NCBI GenBank assembly: GCA_903813345.2
Contig: CAIIXF020000011.1
Span: 27,954,166-28,018,165, forward strand
Direction of reading: 5' to 3'
Origin: Owenia fusiformis
Lineage: Eukaryota > Annelida > Polychaeta > Sabellida > Oweniidae
Length of the DNA: 64,000 nt
The notes below the pieces were generated by a model, which was not told the origin of the DNA, ran no database searches, and was given only the letters and a program-made list of their open reading frames with translations. The position numbers and the translations under genes are program-made. Shown here piece by piece: positions 11,663 through 22,796 of the stretch (positions are counted from its first letter, which is position 1; each line of letters opens with the position of its first letter).

Positions 11663-12273
11663 TTCGCTAATTGTTATCATGAGTTTTTATCTTGCCACCT
11701 GAAATACCCATAATGTACATATGCGAATACAATTTTGATGCATTATTTATAAGGATAAATGTAGGCTGTTTCAACTGAACATTTACATAAGCTCATTGAA
11801 AGTATGGCTGATATTAATTTTATTTACTCAGTGGTCCCCACCTGGTTATAAAGCCTTTATAAAAAATGTATGAACTTCAGGAAAGTTATATTTTCATCAT
11901 TTTCACCAACAAAGAGGTTGATTTATATTCAAATATTTTACCAGTATGTTAATAGTAAAACCCAATTTCCGAAAAGCTATAGTCAGTCACAATATACAAT
12001 CAAATATACCCAGTGGCTCTAATAATTGAGTAAGAATTTCTCACTTCAGTTACTATTAGATCAAGAATTCAGTTTATCCATAATGATTCATATTTGATCA
12101 TACAAAAAATGTTTATTCAAAAAAAGGATATATTTGTTTGTTATAAGGTATGGGGGATTCAGATTTTTTAATTTTTTAAATTGGTTCAACACATGGTATA
12201 AACACATTTTGTACATGCATAATATATTGCTTAATTGGAAGAATGATTCATAAGTAATAAACTTTGCTCTTAC

Positions 12274-12419
12274 CTCCTTTTAGGTGTGGTCCTGGGTTTA
12301 ACTCTACACCTCCTCTAATCAGCAGTAGCTTAATAACATTAGAAACCTTCCTCATTGAATCACCAATGTCACAAATGTTAAGTCCATGTTCTGGAAATGA
12401 AATATTTGGGCCTTTCCTC
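12274..12419 (-). CDS. 2A-like leader exon, 5'-truncated (probable upstream exon of the 9371-7782 copy)
   Basis: On the minus strand the frame reads VIKLLLIRGGVELNPGP then HLKG, ending GGAG|GTAAGAGC, phase 1. The NPGP motif codons lie at 12287-12298. The leader exon of the paralogue at 28497-28920 has the same design: an IKLQLIISGIEKNPGP stretch near the exon end, a GTAAGA donor and the same phase. NPGP is the 2A-type ribosome-skipping motif; here Gly stands where the usual Asp of D-(V/I)-E-x-N-P-G-P lies. The 5' side has no start codon or hydrophobic leader. A dispersed repeat begins at 12421, so the exon looks cut by an insertion. Whether it is still used is unknown. Confidence 0.6.
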
Positions 12420-12420
12420 A

Positions 12421-12590
12421 GCAGAACTCTTGCTAGGATTTAAGACTTTGGCAAAACCTATTGGCAAACCATGATTGTTTCCACACTCTAAACTTGACCA
12501 AATACTCAACTATAGCATGTAAAGAGGATAAAATGTAACATAAATATGATTTATCATCACTGAACAGTAATGTTGAAGATGTTTCCGCCT
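12421..12590. repeat. Dispersed repeat shared with 30443-30615
   Basis: The shared order is 'ctcttgc', 'attggcaaa', 'tgtttccaca', 'tctaaacttgacc', 'tagcatgtaaa' and 'acataaatatgatttatcat'. The same blocks occur at 30443-30615 in the same orientation. This copy abuts the truncated 2A-like exon. Confidence 0.7.
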
Positions 12591-13149
12591 GAATATTTCC
12601 TGGTGAGAGCCCTACTCAGTATTCAAACAGATAAGATTTATGTTTGTAGCATAAGCAAGGTTATACTAGTGATGTTGATTTCATCTCCCTTGTGTTGATG
12701 ATTAACTGTGCTGTATTGTCATTGTTTTTTGAATTCCATATTGTATAAATGTACCAATGATCCAACATCCCTGTTCAGCACCAACTCCCATTGCTGTCCT
12801 TGCAATTAATTGTCATTGTGGTGGAAAATGTTATATGTTTCCTCGTATTACCATGAAACTCGTATTGATTAAGTGCAACATAATGAACATAATACGGGGA
12901 ATCCCCTTCAAAGATGATGCAGCAATGAAGTGGAATTTTCCCTTTAGAGAAGTTAACCAATAAACTATTTTTATGCTTGAGGTTATTTGAATAGGTTATT
13001 TGCTTCTAGTCAAACCTTTCAAAAATATTTGAAAGCATGCTATTCAGCAGAATTGATTGCCTTTGTTATATGTAAACACTTTAAAATAAAAATGAATTTT
13101 CTGGTTTTGGAATTTGTGTTTTATATGATTGTTGTCATGTGGAGAATAA
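12591..13149. other. No recognised feature
   Basis: AT-rich stretch with short frames on both strands (12757-12963 +, 12775-12960 -) that resemble nothing I know and have no splice or start context. I do not call a gene. Confidence 0.5.
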
Positions 13150-13848
13150 TAACTAGATTTTGGAAATTGAACGAAGTTCAATTTCAGACTCCAGATCTAG
13201 ACTTTTTTTAGCCGAGTCATCCAGAATAAGCCGAGTCATCCAGAATAAGCTGAGTCATCTAGAAAGAGATGGATAAATAAAATAGGAAGGTAGGATAGAA
13301 TAGGAAAGAACGATAGGATAGAATAAGAAAGAAGAATAGGATAGAATAGAATAGGAAGAAAGGATAGGATAGGATAGGATAGGATAGGAAGCATAGGAAG
13401 GAAAAGATATGAAGGAAGGATAGATAGGAAGGATAGGGTAGGATGAGATAGGAGGATGGATGAATTTTTCAATATTTTCTTCTCTACTCTTGACTTTCTA
13501 TCAGGATATCATCAGATCGATTTTTCTCGAAATTTCAAAACGCCATAACTTTCGAACCGGAATTCGGATCGAAATTTGGTTTACAGATTTGGATTCCTGG
13601 GGAAATTCTACCCCTAATTGATGACTCATACCTTGAATTTGGAGAACTTTTGTTTTGACCTACTTTCTGGACGCCATATTTCAAAATCGGTAAGAGTAAC
13701 CAAAAAACGGATGGCAAGTACATGAAAGGGCTGTTTCTAAGGTACATGATGAAAAAAAGATGAAGACGTTTCGATAAATAACGACGAAGATAATAGACAG
13801 AAGGTTGAAAAGACAGAAGGTTGAAAATGTAAGATTTGACCTAGTTCT

Positions 13849-13861
13849 TGACCTTTGACCT
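13849..13861 (-). promoter_or_regulatory. Perfect DR1 motif inside the repeat family
   Basis: TGACCTTTGACCT, the complement of AGGTCA-A-AGGTCA: the canonical direct-repeat-1 site for RXR-type heterodimers, HNF4 and COUP-TF. The sequence is exact; any binding is inference. Confidence 0.5.
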
Positions 13862-16800
13862 AGATAAAAATTTGACCCAATTTCCGAGGAACTAGATACT
13901 GGACCTGAATTGAACATATACAGGACTTGACTCAATGTCTTCTAGTTATTGAGAAAACGTGTTAAGAAAAAGAATAGATTTTGGAAATTGAACGAGTTCA
14001 ATTTCAGACTCCAGATCTAGACTTTTTTTAGCCGAGTCATCCAGAATAAACCAAGTCATCCAAAATAAGCTAAGTCATTAAGAAAAAGAAGGATGGATGG
14101 ATGGATGGATGGATAAAAAAGGAAGGATAGGATAGAATAGGAAGGAACGATAGGATAGAATAGGAAAGAAGGATAGAATAGAATAGGAAGAAGGGATAGA
14201 ATAGGAAGGAGAGGATACGAAGCAAGGGTAGATAGGAAGGATAGGATAGGATCAGAAAGGAAGGATGGATGTATTTTCAATATTTTCTTCTCTATTCTTG
14301 ACTTTCTATCAGGATACCATCAGATCGATTTTTCTTGAAATTTCAAAACGCCATAACTTTCGAACCGGAAGTCGGATCGAAATTTGATTTGCAGATTCGG
14401 ATTCCTGACAAAATTCTACCTCTAATTCATAACTCAAACATTAAATTTGGCGAATTTTTATTTTGACCCACTTTTCGGACACGCCATAACTTCGGAACCG
14501 GAAGTCGGATTGAAATTTAGTTTGCAGATTCGGATTTCTGAGAAATTTTTTTTTAAATTTATAACTCAAACGTTAAATTTGGAGAACTTTTTATTTTGAC
14601 CTACTTTTCGGATACCATATCTCAAAAGTGGGTCAAAATACTTTCTGACGGCAAAAGGCTAACGCTATTAGCACACTCTTGGCTACATGTATACACAATT
14701 TTGAGGAATATAATTAAAGTGTAGTGTCAGAATGGCAAAAATAAGGATAAACTATGAATTTGACCTAGATTTTGACCTAGGGATTTTGGTGTCCAAATTT
14801 TGAAGTTAGGTAGCCTTCGAGGTTCCCTTCTTTCATAGGCTTTCATTATTTTAAGCTGTACTTAGTCTATATCTCGTATTTTACACTTCAAAAAAATCTT
14901 TTTTCCCATTGACATAACATGGGGCACCAAATTTAGCGATTTTTGAGCTTTCAAAATGACATTACTTCCGAACCGGAAGTCGGATCGAAATTTGGTTTGC
15001 AGATTCGGATTCCTGGAAAAATTCTATACTTAGTTCATAACTCACACGTTAAATTTGGAGAATTTTTTATTTTGACCTACTTTTCGGACACCATATCTCA
15101 AAAGTGGGGCAAAATACTTTTTGACGGCAAAAGGCTTACACTATAAGCATACTCTTGGCTACATGTATACAAAATTTCGAAGAATATAATTAATCTGTAG
15201 TGTCAGAATCGCAAAAATAAGGAAAAACTTTGAATTTGACCTAGATTTTGACCTAGGCATTTTGGTGTCCAAATTTTAAAGCTAGATGGCTTTTGAGGTC
15301 CCATTCTTTTAAAAGCTTTCATTATATTTAGCTGAACTCAGTCTATATTTCGTATTTTTCACTTCAATAAAATCTTTTTTCCCATTGACTTAACATGGGC
15401 TCCAAAAGCGATTTTTGAGCTTTCAAAACGCCATAACTTCAGAACCGGAAGTCTGATCCAAATTTCGTTTTCAGATTCGGAATCCTGAGAAAATTTCCTA
15501 TAAGACTTATATCCTGGACATTTAATTCGGAGAACTTTTTTTTGGACCTCGTTTTCGGACACTGATATCTCGAAATCGGTTTGAGATATCAAAAAACTAA
15601 ATCGACCCTAGATTTTCTACTTTTTTATAAGGAACTCAATGAAAAAAATTCGGATCGAAAATATTGAAGGACGACCGAGAAAATCGCAAAAAGTGACAAA
15701 GTACTGGATTTGACCTAGTTCTCGACCTTTGACCTAGATAAAAATTTGACCCAATTTCCGAGGAACTAGATTCTGAACCTAAATTGACCAAACGATTGTC
15801 TTAACTAGAGATTTTACAGTTATTGAGAAAACTTGCTTAGAATAATAATAACTAGATTTTGGAAATTGAACGAAGTTCAATTTCAGACTCCAGATCTAGA
15901 CTTTTTTTAGCTGAGTCATCCAGAATAAGCCGGGTCATCCAGAATAAGCTGAGTCATCTACAAAGAGATGGATAAATAAAATAGGAAGGTGGGATAGGAT
16001 AGAATAGGAAAGAACGATAGGATAGAATAAGAAAGAAAGGATAGGATATGATAGGAAGGATAGGAAGGAAAAGATACGAAGAAAGGATAGAAAAGATACG
16101 AAGAAAGGATATAAAGGAAGGATAGGATAAGATCAGATAGGAAGGATGGATGAATTTTTCAACATTGTCTTCTCTACTCTTGATTTTCTATCAGGATACC
16201 ATCAGATCAATTTTCCGAAATTTCAAAACGCCATAACTTCCGAACCGGAAGTCGGATCGAAATTCGATTGAAAGATTCGGATTCCTGACAAAATTCTACC
16301 CCTAATTCATAACTCATACGTTAAATTTGGAGCTTTTTTATTTTGACCTACTTTTCGGACACACCATAACTTCCGAACCGGAAGTCGGGTCGAAATTTGG
16401 TTTGCAGATTCTGATTCCTGACAGAATTCTACCCTTAATTCATAACTCATATATTAAATTTGGAGAACTTTTTATTATGACCTACTTTTCGGACACAATA
16501 TCTCAAAAGTGGGTCAAAATAATTTCTGACGGCAAAAAGCTAACACTATGAGCATATTCTTGGCTACATGTATACACAATTTCGAAGAATATAATTAGAG
16601 TGTAGTGTCAGAATCGAAAAAATAAGGAAAACCTATGAATTTGACCTAGATTTTGACCTAGGCATTTCGGTGTCCAAATTTTAAAGCTAGATGGCTTTTG
16701 ATGTCCCCTTCTATTAAAGGCTTTGATTATATGAAGCTGAACTCAGTCTTTTTTCCGTATTTTTCACTTCAAAAAAATATTTTTTCCCATTGACTTAACA

Positions 16801-17129
16801 TGGGCACCAAATTTAGCGATTTTTGAGTTTTCAAAACGCCATAACTTCCGAACCGGAAGTCGGATCGAAATTTGGTTTGCAGATTTAGATTCCTGGTAAA
16901 ATTCTACACCTATCTCATAACTCATATGTCGATTTCCGATAACTTTTTGTTGTGACCTACTTTCTGGACGCCATATTTCAAAATCGGTAAGAGTAATCAA
17001 AAAATGGATGGCATAGTTATGAAAGGGCTGTTTCTTAGCTACATGATGAATAAAAGATGAAGACGTTTCGAGAAATAACGACGAAGATAATAGACAGAAG
17101 GTTGAAAATGTAAGATTTGACCTAGTTCT

Positions 17130-17142
17130 TGACCTTTGACCT
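17130..17142 (-). promoter_or_regulatory. Perfect DR1 motif, second repeat unit
   Basis: The same 13-mer in the third unit. The middle unit (around 15723) has one change, C for T at the first base. Confidence 0.5.
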
Positions 17143-17390
17143 AGATAAAAAATTGACCCAATTTCCCACCAACTAGATTCTGAACCTAAATGAACTGTAT
17201 AATGGTCTTTGCTGGATACCTTATAGTTATAGAAAAAACGTCTAAAGAATAATAAAGAATAATAATAAGAAGAATACTGGCAAAAACAATAGACTCCAGA
17301 TTGACATCTGGAGTCTAATAAGAAGAAAAAGAATAATAAGAAAACTGACGAAAACAATAGACTCCAGATTTCATCTGGAGTCTAATAACC

Positions 17391-18205
17391 ATATCCACTC
17401 TGTTTCAAATGTCTTTCCCAAAATAGTTGGTAAGGTCTACACATTCCAGTTAACTATAGCTATAGTCAAGTAGTAGATCAAGTTCTAAGATGAAAGTCAC
17501 ACGACGCTCTTAGCAATCTACTAGCATGTGACCATTGTTCCCATATTATATTAAAGACTTGTAAAAAAAATCCCAACTGTATTGACCATTCATGATGCAC
17601 AATCTGTTTCTGTTTTCATTTGGATTTACAAATCATATTATCATCCCACTGAATAAAGTTCATTAAGGGATAAAGTCCAGAGAAGTTCTATTTTTCTTGA
17701 CATTGTTTTTGTCAATGTTGCAATTCTTGATTTACAATTTTGCAATGCTTCAAAACAAAATCCTCAAGTTTACATTTTTGTAAGCTATTGAAATAATATA
17801 ATAATATTGTAATAATATAATATATAAATATTGTAAATTGATCATCAAAAATCATCAAAACCAACATTCAATTTCTATAATGACAACTTATATTTATTTT
17901 TTTGTGAAATCCAACTAAACCTCAGAAACAACACTGAATTTTTAACAAATTGTGAAATTGTAAACCACTTCTGTGAATTGGAGTTTCTCATTGAAACCAG
18001 CATTGAATTTCATCATTCACAAATTATGAACTTATAATACAACTATAAATGGGAAACAATGCTCTAGAGATATTAAGAGTGCAATAGTATTAACATATTG
18101 AAAATAATAGGTGCAGATATATCTAAACATTTAAAGTGATCTCACTGAGGACATTGTAGGTGTTTTTAGCTTTTATAGGTATATTCAGTATGTATCTATT
18201 AGTAT
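17391..18205. other. No recognised feature
   Basis: AT-rich stretch downstream of the repeat units and beyond the 3' end of the antisense 2A-TPR-MATH gene. No credible ORF, repeat or RNA seen. Confidence 0.5.
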
Positions 18206-18745
18206 TTCATACATGTACCTACTGAGGTTCTAGGTACATAACGAGCGGGAATATATACTGTATCTTGGGAGCTATCCCCAAGGCCCAGGACCGGGATGGA
18301 TACACGCGCTGTATCCATCCCGGTCCCGCTCCTGAAAAAAAAATTCACATAAAAAAAAATTTATTTCAAATTTTTTTTTTCAAAATTATTTTAATTTTTT
18401 TTTTAAATTGAATGTTTTTTTTTCAAAAAAATTTCCAAATTGTTTTTTCAAAATTTTTAAAAAAAAATTTTCACATTTTTATTTATTTTTGAATTTTTTT
18501 TTCAAAATTTTTTTTTTACATTTTTTGAAAATCTTGCAAACTTTAAGACCAAGAAAACGCTTACCTTAAGTATGTTTTGGAATTTTGGATCTTTATAAGG
18601 TATGATGTACCTAGAACCTCAGTAGGTATGAAATACATCTGTTATGTACGGTCGGTTTTGGATACAGGGTTTATCCCGCGGGAAATATGTGTATCTCCCT
18701 CGGTGCCTGTGGTCCCTAGGGAGATAAACCCTGTATCCAAAACCT
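18206..18745. repeat. Composite palindrome with homopolymer-rich core
   Basis: The left arm 'tacctactgaggttctagg' (18215-18233) is mirrored at 18606-18629. Between the arms lie a GC-rich hairpin (ccgggatggatac/gtatccatcccgg, 18290-18322) and ~200 bp of alternating A and T runs. A second hairpin follows: 'ggttttggatacagggttta' and its complement, 18655-18743. It ends ~50 bp past the 3' end of the antisense gene. Confidence 0.65.
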
Positions 18746-18793
18746 CCCAGTACATAACCCTCATCTATGTGATTTGTGATTATTATATCATAT

Positions 18794-19905
18794 TTACTGA
18801 TCTTCTATTTCCTTGTAGCCAAGGAAGGCTGATAGGGGTGTTTTGGGCTCCTGTTCAATGATCACCTTCACATACATGGTATCATCTACAACATACCCTT
18901 GGCTTGGATCTAGTACTGTTGCAAGGTCAAGGAACTTTGGTATTCCAGTAGGCACATTGCTTTCAGCAACAGGCTTCCCCCAGGTGTTGAGTGCCTTGTT
19001 AGGTCTAAAGGCATCCATATAATCTTTCTTAGAGTCCATCTGGTTCATGATCCCTAAGGTTATTTTCTGGTTGAATGGCCAGGGGAGGAGCGCATCAAAC
19101 TGACTTTTACACATCATTATGTAAATGCTCACATGCGTTCCAAGACCAAGACCATCACCATTCAGGTAGACCCTGATTTTCAACTTGTAGCCCCCTCTCC
19201 TTGTGTAGAAAGCTGGTGATGTTATACTTGCTGGATCCCTGACTTTTGCCTTTTGAAATTTTGCCTGGAAATCCTCTATTGGTAGTATCATGATTCCATT
19301 GTGAACTGTAAGCTGAACGTCAGTCATAGCTGTGTCCAACTGCTTGATTGAATCTTCCTGACGAGTGATGAACTTATCAGTGCGTTGGTGCTGGACAAAC
19401 AGGTTTTTCAGAACTTGGAAGAAATGTTTCTGGACTCCACTTTCTAAATTGGCTAATCTATTTTTTATCCATTTTGATTCTTCTTGCAGCACTTGAATTA
19501 CGCTGTTGAACATTTCCTCCTTGTCATAGGTTAATTCAACTGAGTCCTTGATTACAACAGCTTTATGTTGGTTTTCTGTTTTGTCTACTTCACTGTCTAT
19601 ACCTACCTGTCTCTCGAGTCTATTTAGTTTTTGTAAGAATTGGTTTTCTATGTTTGCTAGATCCGCTGTAATGTCATTACTGAGAAATGTGCAAATCCTC
19701 ATAGTGTCCTTTATTAAATGAAGGAGCTCTGATGTGTTTGAGATATTTGTAGCATCTTCTGTACTTCCAGGTTGTTCTCTAGTTTCTTCTGAATTGTTGT
19801 TATTTACTTTCCCCATCATTTGAACATCAGTACTTTCCACAGGGGATGCTGTTTCGTTATGTTTTGGCTTTGAATGGTTCTGTTTCTTCCGTCTTTGCTT
19901 AATAT
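18794..19905 (-). CDS. 2A-TPR-MATH gene, exon 3: linker, coiled coil and TRAF/MATH domain (3' exon with stop)
   Basis: The acceptor TATTATAG|AT is phase 1 and continues the Gly codon split in exon 2. The exon opens with a basic linker (DIKQRRKKQNHSKPKH) and an acidic, Asn-rich stretch. A predicted coiled coil of ~110 residues (ADLANIENQFLQKL... to ...QKHFFQVLKNLF) follows. The last ~150 residues are a TRAF-type MATH domain: YTRRGGYKLKIRVYLNGDG, THVSIYIMMC, ALLPWPFNQKITLGIMNQ, AFRPNKALNTWGKPVAESN, VVDDTMYVKVIIEQEP. In TRAFs this fold trimerises on the coiled coil and binds receptor tails, so a signalling adaptor is the best guess. Over ~95 bases of the coiled-coil/MATH border the DNA is identical to the second copy at 8330-8425, while the linker has diverged, which suggests conversion or strong constraint. 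Confidence 0.85.
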
Positions 19906-20185
19906 CTATAATATTTATAACAAAATGTGATAATTAATAAGAAAGATTTTAAAGACCAGGTATGGTATGGTAAATGATTTTAGACAGGCAAATCTTTGAA
20001 AATGATTATTGTCTCATCAAAATAATTTCTTCCTATTGATGTGCCCAGTATTATGAAATAATTATCAATTCGTCTTTCTGAATACTCATGGATCAGGACC
20101 TTACCTTAAATTTTCCAAAATATCTGACTTTTTTCTATAAAAATGATCTTATTTTTCATATTTAACCATATCATACCTTGAAAAA

Positions 20186-20385
20186 AGCTGTAGTTTTGCG
20201 GAAGATTTAGAAAAAATGTGGTAGTTTTACGGTAGATTTTAAAAAATGTTGTAGTTTTACGGTAGATTTCGAAAAATGCGGTAGTTTTTTCGGTAATTTG
20301 TTGAAAAACTGATACTTTTGCGGAAGATTTGCAAAAAAAATGCGGTATTTTTACGGTAGATTTTGAAAAAATGCGGTATATATTT
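20186..20385. repeat. Tandem repeat, ~35 bp unit, core ACGGTAGATTTT
   Basis: Five to six imperfect units each carry 'cgg(t/a)agattt' and 'aaaatgcggtag'. Related units recur at 21390-21650, next to the terminal-like pair 'gacctgccgatacct' (21308) and 'aggttggcaggtatgc' (21637). Confidence 0.65.
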
Positions 20386-20502
20386 CTGAAGGTTTATTCA
20401 CCGCAGCCAGAAGGGCGAGGTAAATACATCCCTAAGAAATATATACAGATATTAAACGATCATTAAACATTAAACATTAAACATTTTATCATACTGAAAA
20501 CA

Positions 20503-21031
20503 AATTCACTGGTGATCCACTCAATGACACTGGAACCGTTTCGGTAACAAAATGTCAAAACGTCGAAGGCACAATTTTTTCTTTTTTCCTTATTTCACAT
20601 GTTGTAGGCAGAATTCCTACATAATCCCAACTACATTTTTATCACAAATGTGTATTAGTATCATATGATTAAGAAAATGTACACATTCGCGAAAAAAATA
20701 GTTCAGAAGACAACGGAATCGTCAATTTAATCCCTCACTTAAGTTACCGAAATGGTATTTCAAAAAACAGTCTGCACTTTTAACATTTACCGTTTATGTA
20801 ACTTAAGTGAGGAATTAAATCAACGATTCTGTTGTCTTCTGAGCTATTTTTTCAAAAACATGTACCTTTTATAAAACATATGATACTGCTACACGTTTTT
20901 GTGAGAAAAAATGTTGTTGGGATTCTGACAACAACGAAAAAGAAAAATCGTACCTTCGACGTTCCGACATTTCATTACCGAAACGAACCGTTTCGGTAAC
21001 CAGCGTAATCGAGGGGATCACCAGTGAAATT
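20503..21031. repeat. FB3 foldback element (~530 bp)
   Basis: The ends 'ttcactggtgatcc' and 'ggatcaccagtgaa' are exact complements. The arms carry 'ccgtttcggtaac', 'cgtcgaaggcac' / 'gtaccttcgacg' and 'agaagacaacggaatcgtc' / 'gattctgttgtcttct'. A second, partial copy is at 54100-54545. No ORF. Confidence 0.8.
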
Positions 21032-22059
21032 GATTAAACTATGTATATATGACATTCATTACTGATCATAACAAACCAAACTACGCATATTTCATATGCT
21101 AAAACAATTAGTTTTTTGTCATTTCCACTCACTTATTTAGATGAAGCGCAACTAAAATCATATTTTTGTTGCATTCAGAATAGAGATCTGTGTACAAAAG
21201 GGTTTGGTTAACTACAAAAATCATGGCAGAAAGAATGCCTTCAAGTGGTAGTTGGTGTTTGGACGCCAGCTTACTTAGATAAATGCGCAATAACCTGATG
21301 ACTACAGACCTGCCGATACCTATTTATATTCAGGTTGGTAAAGGAATATTACAGGGACAGTGCACGAAGACGAACAAAAATGCTGTTGATTTTAGCAGAA
21401 ATACGGTAGATTTTCAGAAATTTACGATCGATTTTCTAAAATTGACAGTATATTTTATGGCCGTTCTCATGGAAAAAATGAGTTTTAAAAAAAAATTACG
21501 GTAGATTTCGAAATAAATGGTAGATTTCTTTACAAGCTTTTTTACGGGGGAAAAAATGGAATTTTTTTTCAGTAGTTTGTCATTTTTTTTTCGGAAAAAA
21601 CGAAAAATTTACGGTAGATTCCCGTAAAAATATGGTAGGTTGGCAGGTATGCATATGCACTATTTCCTCTTTTACTTCTGTTGAGTCCCAGGATCAAATT
21701 TTGCTATGCTGGAATGGGACAAATGAATCATGGAATCCCTACTATCTTCAATGCAAATTCCGAGGTGGTACTATTTTACTTCTACTGCAGTAGAAACAAG
21801 TGAATTAATCAGCTGGCCCACTGTCAGATAAGGACACATTTATTCATAAAAGAGAAAAATGTTCCCTCATAGATTTTGATACTGATCACTTGAAATAACA
21901 CATTGCTATCATGTTATAAGATGTGCCAAAAATACATATTTTAGTAGATTAGAACCATGGATATTTTAAAAGAATTATAAAAAAGATTCAAACAGAAACT
22001 GCCTAATACTTACAAATGAGACAATACCCAGCATCATGGCAGTTCGTAATGTTTAATAC

Positions 22060-22746
22060 CTTTTGATTTTTCATTTTTTAATGTTGTCCCTTGTGTTGTC
22101 TTTGCTCTTAGGGTTACACCATCAATTTCCTTTTCGGCTTCTGCTTCATCAGTATGTGGTTGTTTTCCATGGAGAAGTCTCTTGATTTCTGAACTCTTTT
22201 CTTGATATTTCATTGCCTGATTGAGGTCACCTTTACTTTCATAGATTTTTCCTATATTCTCAAGTGCATTTGCAATGTCAGTGTGTGGTTGATCCCCTTT
22301 AAGAAGTTTCATCATGGTCAAACTTTCCTCGGTGTAGTGTATTGCCTTTTCAAGGTCACCCTTCCTGCTGGCTGCATTTCCAATGTTCTCCAGTGAGGCT
22401 GCTATGTCAGGATGTGGTTGATTTCCATAAATTTGTCTCTTGGTAACCAGGCTTTCTTCATAATATTGTATTGCCTTCTCAGGATCTTCAAGAATCTGGT
22501 ATGCTTTTCCAATGTTGTCAATGGAAGCTGCTACTTCCATGTGTGCTTGATTTCCATATAGCTGCTTCCACATAGACAAACACTCTAAATAATATTTCAA
22601 AGCTTCTCTGGTATTCCCTAGACTCATGTATCCATTCCCAATATTGTTCAGTGATCTTGCTATGTCGGAGTGAGGTGTGTTTCCATGAGAAGTTATCAGC
22701 TTGCTAAGAGCATCATGACAGGACTGAATTTTCTCGTCTCCGAAAT
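22060..22746 (-). CDS. 2A-TPR-MATH gene, exon 2: four kinesin-light-chain-type TPRs
   Basis: The acceptor TTTTCAATTTTAG|AT completes the codon split in exon 1 (G+AT gives Asp), reading DFGDEKIQSCHDAL. Four 42-residue TPRs follow, each with L-x-N-I-G-x-(A/G/Y) and a closing (Y/K/H)G(N/D/K)Q(P/A)H stretch (YGNQPHPDIAASLENIG is the clearest). This is the kinesin light chain/NPHP3-type TPR common in invertebrate immune-like proteins. TPR arrays bind partner peptides. The exon ends AATCAAAAG|GTATTA, phase 1, which fits exon 3 exactly. A stronger-looking GTAAGTATT at ~22016 lies beyond an in-frame stop and is not used in this model. The donor GTATTA is weak, so alternative ends are possible. Confidence 0.85.
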
Positions 22747-22796
22747 CTAAAATTGAAAAAGACATGATTGACATTTATTATCCCATCGAACAAAGT

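Larger units (their letters stand above)
9372..12273 (-). other. Intronic stretch with nested foldback elements
   Basis: No coding signal. It contains FB1 split by FB2 (9703-10857), a 12-mer tandem repeat (11207-11302) and a palindromic MITE (11463-11662). If the 2A-like remnant at 12274-12419 belongs to the TPR-MATH copy at 9371-7782, this would be its first intron. Confidence 0.55.
13150..17390 (+). repeat. Three direct units of a complex repeat family (DR1-bearing repeat)
   Basis: The units start at about 13155, 13975 and 15852 with 'gattttggaaattgaacg' and then 'agactccagatctagac'. After that come 3-4 copies of a 17-base AGCCGAGTCATCCAGAATA repeat, a GGATA/GGAAG pentamer tract, and one to four copies of a module containing the palindrome CTTCCGAACCGGAAG. 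Each module ends in a row of TGACCT half-sites. The last unit ends in 'gactccagattgacatctggagtc'. An inverted copy lies at 60137-61610. The long open frames in this region (for example 16764-17357 minus) are by-products of the repeat. Confidence 0.8.
19906..22059 (-). other. Second intron of the 2A-TPR-MATH gene, repeat-filled
   Basis: The donor AAAAG|GTATTA at 22059 and acceptor TATTATAG at 19906 bound this intron. It contains a degenerate FB1 piece (19950-20185), a short tandem repeat with the core CGGTAGATTT (20186-20385, again 21390-21650), the foldback element FB3 (20503-21031) and a (ATTAAAC)n tract at 20452-20484. No other gene seen. Confidence 0.75.

Noticed and set aside
13236-17357. 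Minus-strand ORFs rich in Ser/Leu/Pro/Ile (e.g. 13236-13472, 14056-14280, 16764-17357)
   Set aside because: They fall in the GGATA/GGAAG tract and repeated modules; the same frames recur in every repeat copy, including 61059-61484.
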